Below are positions 35,161 through 48,948 of a DNA stretch of 64,000 nt, one piece after another. The position numbers were made by a program, and so were the translations under genes. How positions within the stretch are numbered: position 1 is the first letter of the stretch; each line of letters opens with the position of its first letter. The stretch covers positions 34,701,550-34,765,549 of the forward strand of contig AP025041.1 of assembly GCA_036186865.1 (NCBI GenBank), read 5' to 3'. The DNA comes from Eustoma russellianum (taxonomy: Eukaryota; Streptophyta; Magnoliopsida; Gentianales; Gentianaceae). Below the pieces are notes generated by a model. That model did not search any database, was not told where the DNA came from, and was given only the letters and a program-made list of their open reading frames with translations.

Positions 35161-37108
35161 ACCGATGATATTATTGACTATAGCTGGATATGTGACGATT
35201 TGAGATGTCACATTCTATTTTTTCTTGAAGACCCTCTTATATATGTTATAAGAGAACATTTATTATCATTATTCAGAAATATTAAATGTGTCAAAGGTGT
35301 GGAAATGATCTCAACATATAAGAAGAAATATTGGGGAATTTTGGTGTTACACGTTCACATAATCTTGTCAATTGTTATCTATTTTTTCTTCTTCAAAAGA
35401 CTGAGTTTCTACACACATATATATGTTGAAAAACGTGTATTATCAGGTGGATATGATGTTGTACACATTTTATGAGTTGGAGACAAGTGGACCAACCAAA
35501 AAGGAGCTAGTTGGCAAAAATGCCAACTTGGAAATTCTCATTTTAAACCCAACGGCTATATGGTTTCTTGGGTGTTTTTCAGCAGATTTTTTGAATTCAA
35601 ATGGAGCTCTCACATGTCCTATTATGTTGCTTGAAGTTGAGGATAATTTGGTGGTATTATCCTTTCTTATTTTATTAAGAAAAATCAAAATATTCTTTTG
35701 GAAAATGTGGATGGTAGCCAACGGCTACAATGTTGAATTGGACAGATTTTTTGATTTGAAAATTTCAATGCCCGCATGCCTATTCTTGTGCCAAAAAGTT
35801 GAGAAGATGATGGAGTGTTGTGGTGCTATTATCTTCACATTTTCAAGATAATTCCAAGTCACTTTTGGTTGAAAATTTCGGCCAACATCATTTTGCCAAG
35901 GTGGACCAATCATTGTGTTTTATTTTGCCAAGTGTAAAGGCCAACCAATGATGGGAAGACATTTAGAATTGATGATGAAGATGGTGACACATGTGCATTC
36001 TTATCTTCAAGGCTCAAATCACACTATAAATAGAGGCAATGGTGAAGAAGATGAAATACACCTGAAGCTCACAAGCATTTGTTGAATTATCTAGCTTTCA
36101 TCTTCATCTTCTTGTTGTTATTGTTTTGTCATTGTAGCAAAGGTGTTCTTGTTGTATTTTGGTGAGCTACAAGCCTCTTGAACTTCATTGTAAGATTGAT
36201 TAGCCATCTTTATAAGGCTACACCAATAGGTGTTAGAGGAGTTGCAACTAAGTGTCGCTTAGAAGGTGATTATCCAGGTCTTGAGCAGGGTTGGTGTATA
36301 ACCCAAGGATCAAGCTTGGCTCTTGTTGTAAGGTGTTCATTTCATAGTAAAATCCTAGGAAAGGTGTTCCTTGGGACTGGAGTAGGTCACATTGACCGAA
36401 CTAGGATAAATCCTCAGTGTTCTTCTCTTGTTTCTTTATTTCTGTTTTCTGCCCGTTTTTGACTACAATTTTCACACAATTTTCACGATTTGAAAAAATA
36501 GCTGAACATTTTCAAAATTTGTAATTTTTGGTGGAGTTATACTTCAGACTGTTAGCTTTCATTTTCAATAAGAATCACTTGATTTGAGCATGGGAAAGTT
36601 AGTCTTTCAGTCTCTGCAAGATAACTGCTCCAATCTGGCTGCAATCTGACTAGTTTTGAGAAAACTTAAATTCTGTTTTTCAAGAATTTTTAAGGTCAGG
36701 GCCTTTTAGAAACTTCATCTACACATCCTAAGGAGTGTTTTAATATAAAGATCAACCTTTTTGGTTGAGTATTCAAAGAGAAACACATTTTGCAAAATCA
36801 GCAACATTCTGTCCAATTCTGTCCAGATTGACCATCTGAATCTTTTTATTTGTTTTAAGGGCCAACGATCTTATTTTGTCTGATTTTTGGACAGAGTCTT
36901 GTAAATCATTGAAGTTCAATTCTGGAAAGTTTCATAATTTTTGGAGTTGTGTACAATTATTTATGAATTTTTTAAAAACAGGTTTTGAATCTGAGGTGGT
37001 TTCAGATTCTGTTTTCAAAGGGGATTTAACCAAGGGTTGTAGTGTAATTTCCGCTAACCACTATTCACCCCCCTCTAGTGGTGTTTATTGCAGGTGCACG
37101 GTCCAACA
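35161..37108 (+). mobile_element. copia-type LTR fragment D1, 5' end missing
   Basis: It is homologous, in the opposite orientation, to the LTR at 59302-62022, and has the shared 3' end block CTATTCACCCCCCTCTAGTGG, then GTGCACGGTCCAACA. The first roughly 775 bases of the longer copy are absent. It is joined on the left to the broken LTR of B and on the right to chromovirus E coding sequence, so it was probably inserted into E. The open frame at 35423-35851 lies in the LTR and has no recognisable domain. Confidence 0.75.
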
Positions 37109-39085
37109 ACCACTGCACCCGTTTTGCCACAATTCTCCGGAATTGAAGGGTTTCTAATATACAGTGATGCCCAAAGAATGGCCTAGGTATATGTATACTA
37201 ATTTTATTTCAATGATTATATATATATAAATTATGCCCTAACATTTTTTTGTAGGATGCGTATTGATACAGAGTGGATGAGCAATTGCTTATGTATCGAG
37301 CAGTTGAAGCCATATGAATGGAACTACCCCATCATGATTTGGAGCTTGCCACATTAATGTTTGCACTAAAGATATGGAGACACTATCTTTATAGAGAAAA
37401 ATGTGAGGTCTACACCGATCACAAGAGCTTGAAATACTTATTCACACAGAAGGAGTTGAAGATAAGGTAAAGGAGATGGTTGGAACTGATTAAGGATTAA
37501 GATCTGACCATCAACTACCACTGGGAAATGCGAAAAGGGTGGCTGATGCATTGAGCATAAAGTCGAGCCACGCTAGACAGACTCCACTAGAAAGAGAGAT
37601 TGACCAATTTGACTTGGATATTGTTGACTCCACGGAGAATGTTTTGGCTGCACTGATTATTACACCGACTCTAGTGGACCGAGTTAAAGAGGCATAGAAA
37701 CTGGATGGAAACCTTCATAGTATTCAAGACAGACTCCGTACTGAACAAGTTGAAGGGTCTCATGTGTTAGACGATGAGAGTCTTTGGTTTCAGGAGAAGT
37801 TGTGTGTGCCGAATGACAAAGCTCTCAAGAAGGAAATATTGAAGGAAACATCAACTCAAGACTGTCGATTCATTCCGGAGCCACAAAAATATACAACAAT
37901 TTGAAGAAAAGTTATAAGTGGAGTGGTATGAAGTGCTAGATTGCTGAATTTATTGCTCGACGTTTGGTTTGTCAGCAGAAGTTAAAGCAAAACATCAGCG
38001 ACCAGGTGGACTCTTACAGCAATTGGATATACTGGTATGGAAATGGGAGCATTATGATGGATTTTGTGGAAGGGCTTCCTAAGATGAGAAACAGCAACAA
38101 CGTCATTTGGGTGAATGTGGATCGACTGACCAAGCCCGCACATTCTTACCAGTGTCGAGTGAAGCTACGATGGAGAAGTTGGTGGCAGTATACGTGGACA
38201 AAATCGTTAGCTTACATAGAGTACCAGCCAACATTGTGTCGAACAGAGATCCAAAATTCACATCATGATTCTGGACAGCGTATCATTAAGTCATGGGGAC
38301 CGAGTTGAGAATGAGTATTGTATTTGATCTTTTGACATACATTCGGAGAGAACTATTCGGACTCTAGAAGATATGTTGAGAGCCTTCTCGTCAGATTTCA
38401 AAGGAAACTGGGATGGTATGGTGAATCTGATGGAATTTTTATATAATAACAGTCACCACAGCACGATTGATATGGCACCATTTGAGGCTCTCTATAGAAG
38501 AAGTGCCGATATACATTCTACTGAGACGAAGTTGGAGAAAAGACTATCACTGGACCCGAGCTAATTGAGCGAACGTTAGAGAAAGTAAAGATCATCCGAG
38601 AAAGGCTCAAGGTAGCTCAAGATCACAATAAGAGTTGGATGGATTTCAAGAGGAGACCATTAGAATTCGTAGTGGGCGAAAAGGTATGCCTAAAGGTTTC
38701 CCCGATGAAGGACGTTATGAGGTTTAGAGAGACACAAGTTGAGTCCTCGTTTATTAGACCGTATGAAGTGCTTGAGTGGATTGGGACATTAGCATATCGA
38801 TTAACGCTACCTCTGGTGTTATTGTATGCGCACAATGTCTTCATGTGTCTCAGCTGAGGTGGTACATTCCTGATCTGAGACATGTGTTGGAAGCTCGACC
38901 ACTGAAGGTGGAAAAATGATGCAACATACGAAGAACTACGAATGCGCATCGTGGATTGGAAAGATCATGTTTGAGACGATGAGTCATTCCATACTTCAAG
39001 GTTCAATGGACAAATCATACAGAACAAGAGACGACGTGGGAGCTTGAAGAAGAAGTTTGGAAGAAGTATCCACATCTGTTCAAAT
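37109..39085 (+). pseudogene. chromovirus E pol: RNase H, integrase, chromodomain, broken
   Basis: It starts at the RT-RNase H linker (TAPVLPQF), then RNase H (IYSDA, GLG|CVLIQSG across an intron-like segment, IAYVSSS-type block, [16 protein letters not shown]). The integrase zinc region is degraded (37800-37990), followed by a DDE core remnant (MMDFVEGLPKM and WVNVDRLTKPAH at 38050-38140) and FKGNWDGMVNLMEFLYNNS near 38400. The chromodomain tail is VQWTNHTEQETTWELEEEV. Many stops. The upstream domains were lost at the D1 junction. Confidence 0.87.
37187..37254 (+). other. intron-like GT...AG segment inside RNase H
   Basis: CTA G|GTATATG ... TTTTTTTGTAG|GA TGC: removing 68 AT-rich bases joins PKNGLG and CVLIQSG in frame, matching the uninterrupted RNase H of element A at 2245-2275. 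A T-rich tract precedes the acceptor, as in plant introns. Confidence 0.7.
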
Positions 39086-39130
39086 AAGGTACATAAGTTT
39101 TGAGGACGAAACTTTTTGTAAGGGGGAGTA

Positions 39131-41456
39131 TGTTGTACCCTTTAAAAAATGTAACAAATATACATTTATGTGACATATGTACATGTGTAAAAGAAAAACA
39201 TTAAACACTCTTTTCTCTCACTCTTCCCACTCCTCTCCCATAACTCACATTCCTCTTAACACTTCACAATTTTCCTCTTTACTTAAACACAATTCCCTTC
39301 CTTTGTCCCCCACTTTACCCATCGGCAGCCCTATGCTTAGGGGAAAAAAGAGGTGTGTGAGGTAGTAAACTTGAGATAGAGAGAGAGGAGAGGAGAGGAA
39401 AAGAAAAAGAGGGAAAAAAGAGAACAAAAAAAGGAGAAATATGTAAGTACCCTACCCGTACTCGTTATGTTTTTGGCAAATTCTGTATGTATATTTTGTA
39501 TAGAACTCATGGATCATGCATTTATTTTTGGTTACATGACGTGATGGTTATACATATATGTATTACCGTGTACATATGTATATGTATACATATACACACA
39601 CACATGCATATGTAATTAGTTGTTAAGTTGTAAATGTTGTCATATGGCCAAAATTATACATAAGGGTAGCAACTCTATTTTGATCATATGTGTATATGAC
39701 ACATATATATAGTTGTGTATGTATACATAATATATATTATATATGTGTGTGGTGTGTGTGTAGTTCTATGTATATGTTGCTATATCTATGTACTTGAATG
39801 GGAAAGTGGTGAGAAAAATATGTATGGTCGAGTGGTATATTTGGAGGATGGTGAATTTATTAAACTAATTTTAACATAGTTTTATATGTACTTTTTATTG
39901 TATATCAATTATAAGATGTGAGACAAGTGGATTTATACTTGAAATGAATTTTTGGAAATTATACAGTTTTTGGACTAATTTGATAGTGGTGAAGGGTTTT
40001 TCCATGATTTGATGGTGGAATAAGGTTGGATTGCCGGAGTAGGGTGGCGCGTGTGGTGGAAGCACGTGGGCGGTGCGTGACTTGGGGCAGCGTGTTTGGA
40101 TTAATTTTTCTTGCTGTTAGTGGATTAGAAGTGAGAAAATATGAGAGATGTGAAATTTGGAGGTGTTTTGAGGGGTGTAAGTATGGAAAGTGAAATTAGG
40201 ATTTAGGGGAGTAAAGGAAAGGGCTGGCTGAGGGAGGGGTTGCAGACAGGGGTCAGTGGCGGCACGCAGTGGGCTGGTTGAGGGCGTTGGAGGTTAGGTG
40301 ACGTGAGTTGGGTAGTGTGGTCTAGAGAAAGTGGGCTGAGAGAGGTACGTGTATTTATATACATGTATATGCACATGTATAGGCGTGGGCGTGTATACAT
40401 ATATACACTTATATATTGTAGGGTGGGTGGAATATCGTAATTTATAAATCGATATTTTGCGATATTTATGTTAGTGATCGATATTGGATATCGCCCTTGG
40501 AATATATCGATATTTGAGTTGTTTTGGAAAAATCGAATATTTTAGAAATTGTTTTTGAAAATCGTGTATTTTGAAATTCACCCTTACAAGGAAATATATT
40601 GGTGAATCGGATTAATCCTAGACAAACAGAGCGTCCGGACATATTTGACTATTCCGATAGAGTGCTCGGCATATTTGACTGCCAATTGGAGCGTCCAGGC
40701 ATATTTGACTATTCGATAGAGCGCCTGGGCATATTTGATCATTGGGGTGATCAATTTGTAAGACTTAAGGTATAAATCACTTGTAAAAAAGGCTATAGCA
40801 TAATCCATAGCAATCGCATCGTTATCGTATCATCGTTACTGTATTGTTATTGTATCGTATTGCATCGTATAATAAACTGAATTTCGGAAAATTGATATCG
40901 TTGGATTTTGACTTGCATTGCATTGCTTTAAAATTGCATATTTTGGATTTGACAGTGACTAACATTAGACTAACTCTGTGTGGTTAAATAATTTGTTGTT
41001 ATCGTTGATTTGATTGCACTATTATCGTAAGGGTAATATGGTAAAATATTTGCGAATGGAAAACTTGATTACTTCTCATGTTATTTATTTATTTATTTAT
41101 TTGTTACACCTGTTTCCTCATGTGTGATCACATAGTGAGTACTGGCAGGTTACTTGCTGACCGATGCTTTGTCACTCATTTCCTATTTTTCCTAACCTTG
41201 TAGATAACCAGGGCTTTGACTTAGAGATTGTAGAGGACGTGTTGGAGTGGGGCTACTGAGGACACGAAGGCTATTGAGGAGTTATGTTTATGTGCTCATT
41301 TCGGAGTTTGTACTTATGGATTCTAGTTTAGTATTTTGGCATGTGCTTTATTAGTTTGAATTTATAATAATTACGATTATTCCTTAGATAGTTTATACTG
41401 ATGTTTATTTGTGATTTATTTTATGCCTTCCGTTGATATCATTTTACATCACTACA
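39131..41456 (+). repeat. 3' LTR of chromovirus E
   Basis: It starts TGTTGTACCC after the purine tract gtaagggggagta. The end is placed at CATCACTACA (41456) because copia RNase H sequence is recognisable soon after, so this border is approximate. Its distal part resembles that of LTR A around the gtacttgctgacc...cctaacc-type segment (41150-41210). CA/TA microsatellites lie at 39540-39760. Confidence 0.7.
40628..40747 (+). repeat. about 30-bp tandem repeat, four copies
   Basis: Units of the form AGAGCGTCCGGGCATATTTG plus ACTATTCGAT start at about 40628, 40658, 40688 and 40718. A degenerate TATCGTATCG-type tract follows at 40810-40875. Confidence 0.8.
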
Positions 41457-41849
41457 TTGACGTGTAATTAATTGTATCGTTGCCTTGTATTTTCCTTAGC
41501 AGGCATCTAGATATTGAGGTGTTCGGTGATGCTTAATGGGCGTAAAACCCTAACGATAGATGATCCACCTCAGGATACTTTGCCTAAGTCGAGGGTAATC
41601 TGGTCACATGGAGAAGTAAGAAACGGAAACTGGTGGCGTTGTCTAGTACTGAAACTGAGTTTAGAGAGATTGTGAATGGTGTCATGGAAATCTTGTGGCT
41701 AAAGGTTTATGCGTGAGGTTGGTTTTATCGAGGCTTTCGGTTCTATTGATGTGAGATAATAATGCGGCCATGAGTATTGTTGAGAATCGAGTCCAGCATG
41801 ACTGAACCAAATATGTTGAGGTGGATCGACACTTTATTAAAGAAAACTT

Positions 41850-43086
<1,237 letters not shown>

Positions 43087-43246
43087 AAGAAAACTTAAAT
43101 AGGGTGTCATCGAGCTTCTGTTCGTAAGATCAACTGAATATATCCTTACAAAAGCGGTCATCGGACGAATACAATTTAGTATTGGTCAAGTTGGATATTG
43201 CACTTGTTAACAAATATTCGATTGTTCACTACTCAATTTGGGGGAT

Positions 43247-43430
43247 TGTTAGCAAATATGTAAACACCTAACCAAATATTGTACATAGATAGGAGAATAT
43301 TCGGTATTTATAAAAATTGATTACATTCAACAGATGGAAAATTATTGTACTCTAGATAGCTATGTATTCCTCTTTAACAATAAAAGATACGAATTTCATT
43401 CACGATATCTCAATCTAGTAGAGCTTAGAA
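43247..43430 (+). repeat. copia 3' LTR, end uncertain
   Basis: TGTTAGCAAATATG starts directly after the purine tract AATTTGGGGGAT. The AT-rich sequence with AATAAAAGATA near 43380 is typical of a short copia LTR. The right border is not clear from the sequence and 43430 is a guess. Confidence 0.55.
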
Positions 43431-45048
43431 TATTGAAGGATAAGATCTTGAAGTTTTCGTGCTTTTAGTTTTTATTAGATGGTTCATATTCATCATTGTT
43501 AGCTGATTCACGTTTTATGTGTATGATGTTCTCTCAAATGAAATGAAATGTTAATAAGTGCCTGCAGAAGGCTCAAACTAATGCAGTTATCCTGGTTTTG
43601 CAATGCATTTAATGTTTCAACGATTTATCACTTCCGAGTAATGGAGGACACCCGGTTCACGAAATTGTGCAGTCTCGAAGGTTCAATGCAAGTGGTAGAA
43701 AGGCCTAACCAGGAACAAACATTTACAGAAAAAGAAGGCTTGTGATGATTGAGAAAAGGCGGTAATCCTCGTATCCTTCATGGTTCCAGCGAGAAACATT
43801 TACTTTCTTTGGTTCCTTGTGGTAATTTTCTTGAATTAGCCATTTATATTCCCATGAGAAGGAAGTTACATTAGACTGACCCAAAACCCTTCTCATGCCT
43901 TACCTATACCGAACTATATAAACTCACGACATGTGAGGCAGTTTGAAAAAGCTTCAATACGCATGGCATAAGCTGACTTGGTTGGTTACAAGATGACCTA
44001 TTAAAAGAGAGCTTCAATGCTCTTGGCATGAACTGACTTGATTGGCTACCAGATGACCTATGAAAGAGTTAAAATTTCATACTGAGTTTTTGCAGTCCTA
44101 ATTAAAATGTTATAGAGGATACAAATACACATTGCTGTCGATCTCACTTAAACTGTGGATTGCTGACTGCTTGCTAAAGCACTTGCGCTAACACGACTCA
44201 CCGAATTTGAACCTTTGCCTAGTAAAATCTCTTCATAAGAAACATACCATGATTCCGAGAAGGACAACTACATTTAAGTGTAGGTAATATTTTCAATCTG
44301 TGGCGCAAAAAAGTGTGAAACACACATTTTTCTTGTTGACATTTGATTTGATCATCATTTAAGTAAGTGAAACTACTTTGTTCTATGTTCTTATTATACT
44401 TATAGTTGGTTAATTGATATAAACTAGATAATATGCAAGTGTCAATTGAAATGGTCCGAATACTAATATGTTGTCATTTTTAGAAGTTGGACAATATTTT
44501 TGGGACAAAAAAAAACTACTACAATGTTTTTGGTGGATGAAATTTCCTGGTCCATTTTCCCGAGGGTTCCTTGTATCATGGGTAAAAGTTTGTGTTTGAA
44601 TTTTTTTTAAGGGACTTTTTTGTTTTTACACATGGTGTACAGAAATGGGATAAGGAATTGGACCAGAAAACCTCACTTCTTATTTTAGAACAGAAGGAAG
44701 TATCTATTAGGTATTTCCTGCTTGAAAGTAATTGATTTATCATGATTTGTCAACTACAGAAACTCACGACACTTTATGCTGTCGTATTCAGCAAATTACT
44801 GCGGGCAAGCCATAGGCTATAATGTTGGCATGAAGTCTTTGCAGCGGAAATATGCTTCTAGTTCTTTTAACTAACTACTTTATCCCGCAATCTGCAAATG
44901 TTTCCATTAGGTGAGAGCTTCAGATTCATCAGAATAGTCATAGGTTCAGCTAGAATGTGTGAAACAATGAATCTAAACACTTCCTGTTGCGCCTTTGTTT
45001 TCTCTTCTATGTTCTTGATATCTTATGTTGTAGTTACAACGTGATTAG
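43431..45048. other. intergenic region 3' of the GH9 gene
   Basis: No gene is recognised. The 65-codon plus frame at 43548-43745 has no family resemblance. A 60-bp tandem duplication is annotated separately. The 3' UTR of the GH9 gene must lie at the right end, but no clear AATAAA signal was seen on the minus strand. Confidence 0.6.
43951..44064. repeat. 60-bp tandem duplication
   Basis: GCTTCAATacgcaTGGCATa...ATGACCTAT occurs at 43951 and again at 44011 with a period of exactly 60 and roughly a fifth of positions changed. Confidence 0.75.
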
Positions 45049-48000
45049 CTATGTCGATGGCGGAACAACTTTAACATTTACAAATAATCCGTTCCTATCT
45101 ATGCCCTGATTTACCCTGCCTACATTAGAAAAATGTGCAGGAGAATCATGGAGTGCAATGAGACCTGCAATTAGTCCAGCATTGCTCCATATGCTTGGCT
45201 CTGTGAACCACTTCTTCCCTCTATCGTCCACAAAATTGTCGGTTTTGTCTGGTCCAGCTACCATAGCTCCAAGGATTGTATTAGGATTTTGAACCTTTGT
45301 ATTTAACCAATTGTCTCCCTCTTCACAACTGTGCCACTTTCCATCCGATGGGATTGATGCAGCCCTATGATGAACATGGCTGGGAAAACGATCACCATAT
45401 CCGACAAGATAACTCATTTTCATGGGGTTATCTCCTAATATGTAATGAATCTGGAAAAATATACAGAAAAAAGTGAACAGGTATTACGGCATCTTCCAAT
45501 GAAACTTGTACACAAGTGAAAGTAGTAATCTAGACTCCTGTACCAAAAAGATTGTTTTAGTTGACTTTTCAACGTAATGTAAATTACACTATTTCTAAAC
45601 TTCATGTAGGACAATATTTTTGGAAAGGAGTGAATTGTAGTACATTGCCCAGGGCAGTGGTCCATGTAACCTTACAAACTAATGGAAATTTACATGTATC
45701 ACAGTGACTAAGTGATTGACAATGCTTACCTGGGATAAGGAAAAATCTTTCAAGGTTTTCAATGAAAAGGCATCTTGACCACAATTGCTTCCCGACTTGC
45801 TCAATAAGTCCAGATAATCACTGTACAATTTGGTGAGGAAAGAGGCTGTTACAACATACTGAATAGGTCCACTGATATCTGGCTTTAATAGTATCAAACC
45901 ACCTAATGAGATGATCATTTTCATTAGCAAGAAAACAGTTGAAACCGTAGAAATGAACTTGTCATGGATTCAAAGCATCACTATGCTTGTAAGGAAATAC
46001 ACATTCACCTTTTGTACTTGTGAACTTCTTACTCGAAGTGTATGAGCACATGAGCCAGTCTGTCCTGTTTGTGGCAGATCTAAATGTTGACTCGTATGGA
46101 TAACCAAGATCATGGAAATATCTTAGTCGCGTTAGCAGGATCTGCAAATATCATTAAAACAACCTTAGGAATATTCTTGAAGGTCAAGACTAGAGTGTAG
46201 TTTGATCAAGTGACACGTACCGCAGCTGCAGCCAGCTTGTTATCCCAGGAGAAAACATGCACTTCAGAGGATGCTTCTTCGGCCTCAGCTAACACGAACT
46301 GCGCTGTTGCAAAGTCAAGATAGCTGTTGTTACCAGTAGCAAAGAATAACCAAGTAGCTGCCCAGACTAATTCGTCTTTGTAACCAGATGAGTTGTAGAA
46401 TTGCCTTGCTCTGCCTCCACAACCATCAATCGATGTGTATGTTCTTCTGTACAAAGGATCAACTTTGAGTGCTAGATTCAATAATTCTTCAGCTGCTTGG
46501 ACTAATTTTTCTGTAAAGTACTTTTCTTCGTCATTAAATACTAAAGATGCAGCTGACATTGCTGCCACAAGCTCCCCTACTAGATCTGATGCACTAGCGT
46601 CACAAACTGAAACAGGCCGCGAATATCTCATGTCCTCTGGCCTCTGCCAACAGCTAATATCATTTTCAATGTCCTGGGTATTACCGTCACCCTCAGTACC
46701 AGGTGCCCCGACCTGAAAAATTAGAGACATATGTAATTGGAACAGCAGGGAGATACAAATTAATGTATGGCTAGATATGCTAGGCCAAACGTGGGCCGCC
46801 CTTCACTAGAATGAGGCCTTTTTTCCAACTGTGTAATTGCGACAAGCTTTCAAGCACACCTGTGAGCATAAAATGACTGAATCACTTGAATTTGAGGGGT
46901 CAAACAATTTCAACAAATACTTGCTACCCCATCTGATGATGTCCTTGACATGATCAAGCTCATTCATATCAGCATATTTATCATGATACTCGATCACTGT
47001 CCAACTAAGTAGAGTCACAGTATAAGCAGCCGGAAAGCTAAATTTCATATTGTTCCCCGAATCATAGAAACCTCCAACGAGATCCGAATTTGTAGTTGTC
47101 CCCGTGCTTCCATCTTGTAGGCCAGAATCTCCCCGAAACTTTATTCCATTTTGCTTTGGATAATGTCCTGCTGCACAAAATAATGAACTTCAACAATTAC
47201 ATTATTTTTCTTCTTCCCTCCATTTTTTAAGAAACACGCTTATACATACGCATGGAAGAAGCTTAGGAAGATCTGTATTCTCCTAAACCTCCTACCAGGA
47301 AAGCCCAGATTGACCCTCCTTCATCATTGGCCATCCAGGGAATGCGTACGGTTACATCAATTTCGAATTTAGTAACAACAAACAACAACATTGCCTCCAT
47401 TGTCTTAGAGGCTCCAGCCTATGGCAAGGTATAGGAGGTCCGATATATGCAACTAGTGTTAGAAACAAAGAGATATTGTCTTCCAATTACCAATAATAAA
47501 AATTTAACAACAAGAAGAGAAAAATAACAGAAAAAATCTTCTATCACATGTGATGTACCATATTCTAACATAGTCAGATCACGTCACGTGTATTGAAATT
47601 CCAGTGAAGTAACGCCAGGCACGATTTCAAGATTAGGTTTGAATATTGTAACGTATAGGATATGAGATCCTTGGTAGACATTAAACCAACAGCATGACTA
47701 GTGAGAGTACTTACACTTCTGTGCATCAAAGAAGAGGCACGGCTGACCGCAGCCGAAAAGTCTACAGGAGCAGTATGTTGATTGTTCCTGTGAGACAAGA
47801 CGCTCAGCAACAGAATGATCACCATCACAACAACAAGAGTGGATACCGACGCGATAACGCAACGCTGGAAGTGCTTACGATCGCTGATGGAGAGGTAAAA
47901 ATTGATGGATTTAGAATATCTTGAGGATGCTGAGCTGAATCCACTTGTTGCTTGAGGAAAAAGGTTGAAATCAAGCTCTATAGAATTCCAATGGCTAGAA

Positions 48001-48080
48001 GACCGCAGCAGGCGGCCGGACTCTGAGGTTGTATGTGCATATTGTGCAGCACCGTAGTTTCCACCATTAGAGTCTTCCAT
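45049..48080 (-). CDS. KORRIGAN-like membrane-anchored GH9 endo-1,4-beta-glucanase
   Basis: Six exons on the minus strand: 48080-47717, 47170-46860, 46712-46221, 46141-46009, 45902-45730, 45450-45049. All junctions are GT-AG and in frame, giving about 624 residues (Arabidopsis KOR1 is about 620). A cytosolic N-terminus with LL and Tyr signals (1-73) is followed by one membrane helix (about 74-95, VVVMVIILLLSVL), a type II topology. The GH9 domain has SGLQDG, CWQRPEDM, FSWDNKLAAA, HVHHRAASIP and TEPSIWSNAG with the acid Glu near 575. Several NxS/T sites suggest glycosylation. Family role: trimming or assisting cellulose synthesis at Golgi and plasma membrane. Odd: the usual DAGD is DSGN (158-161), so the catalytic-base Asp is Asn and hydrolysis may be lost. 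Exon 1 uses a GTGTAA donor. Confidence 0.92.
47372..47450 (-). repeat. SINE-like 3' end with TTG tail in GH9 intron 1
   Basis: On the minus strand a short GC-richer body (GGACCTCCTATACC, TAGGCTGGAGCCTCTAAG) ends in a TTGTTGTTTGTTGTT tail. Plant tRNA-derived SINEs often end this way. Only about 60 bp of body is present and no box A or B was found, so the call is tentative. Confidence 0.35.
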
Positions 48081-48330
48081 TGTTGGGGAAAGGAATTTTT
48101 GTTAGCTTAACAACAGAAAATGAGCTAAAACGAGAGAGATCATGCAAAATGGATTATGATGTGGAGGCAGCTCCAATACATTTAAAAAGATTATATCATC
48201 TAATGAATAGATTTCATAGGATTCTTCGCCTATTATTTTTTAAGTTTTACGTTATATTATCAACTCATCGTGGATAAATAGAAATCTATTATTGTTATGG
48301 CCGTCAAGGAGATATATATATCTTGCGTTT
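48081..48330 (-). promoter_or_regulatory. promoter region of the GH9 gene
   Basis: A TATA-like GATATATATATC lies at 48311-48322, about 230 bases upstream of the start codon on the minus strand. That fits a core promoter with a 5' leader of about 200 bases. No other element can be named. The 48331-48592 stretch beyond it shows nothing recognisable. Confidence 0.45.
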
Positions 48331-48592
48331 GACTTGGGTCAAAAGACTGACCGGCTTGGAATCTAATGTTAGCATTACTACGTTCAAATGTTATTATTCC
48401 CATTTAATTCTAATAGTTCTTATTTTCGAAGACATTTATTCGATGACACACATTTGACATTAAGTGACAAAATGCCGTCCGAACAATTGAAAGCAGGTGC
48501 ATTTGCTTCTGTTTCATTTTAAAAAAAGTTCGATATCAAAATTATCTGTTCCTCTTCTCACCAATAACCACACCTTCTCTCACAACCCCTAT

Positions 48593-48608
48593 CCCCCCCC
48601 CCCCCCCC
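48593..48608. repeat. poly(C) tract
   Basis: Sixteen consecutive C residues lie in a CT-rich stretch about 510 bases upstream of the GH9 start codon. Confidence 0.9.
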
Positions 48609-48948
48609 TCTTCTTCGCCCTGTCAGAAAGATACCTCTCGTTTTAGAGTGATTTTAGAAGCACAGCAAGATCAAAACATATCAATGTTTATCTTATAACG
48701 AAAATAACCTTTTAAAGATGTAGTCTTACAGTAATGATTTGATCAATAATTATCCACTATTTGCTATAAAGTAGTTTCCTTTATAGTACTTCAAGGTTAC
48801 AATCTTTCCCCACAATTTTAAGATGTTCTTATTTAATAACACCCGCGTCACACGCACACACAAATATGTATATTTATATAAATGTATAAATTTATATATG
48901 TGTTGTATTTATTTATCTGTGCATATATGCAACATGCAAATAACTGTA

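Noticed and set aside
35423..35851. 142-codon plus frame in D1
   Set aside because: Inside an LTR; the homologous region in D2 (60600-60900 side) does not keep the frame.
43548..43745. 65-codon plus frame near the GH9 3' side
   Set aside because: No domain or start context, and no relation to the adjacent gene was seen.
47715..47720. GH9 exon 1 ending at the better-looking GTAAGT donor
   Set aside because: That donor puts exon 2 out of frame. The GTGTAA donor two bases upstream joins HR-TGHYPK in frame and matches the KOR family, so a pseudogene call was dropped.
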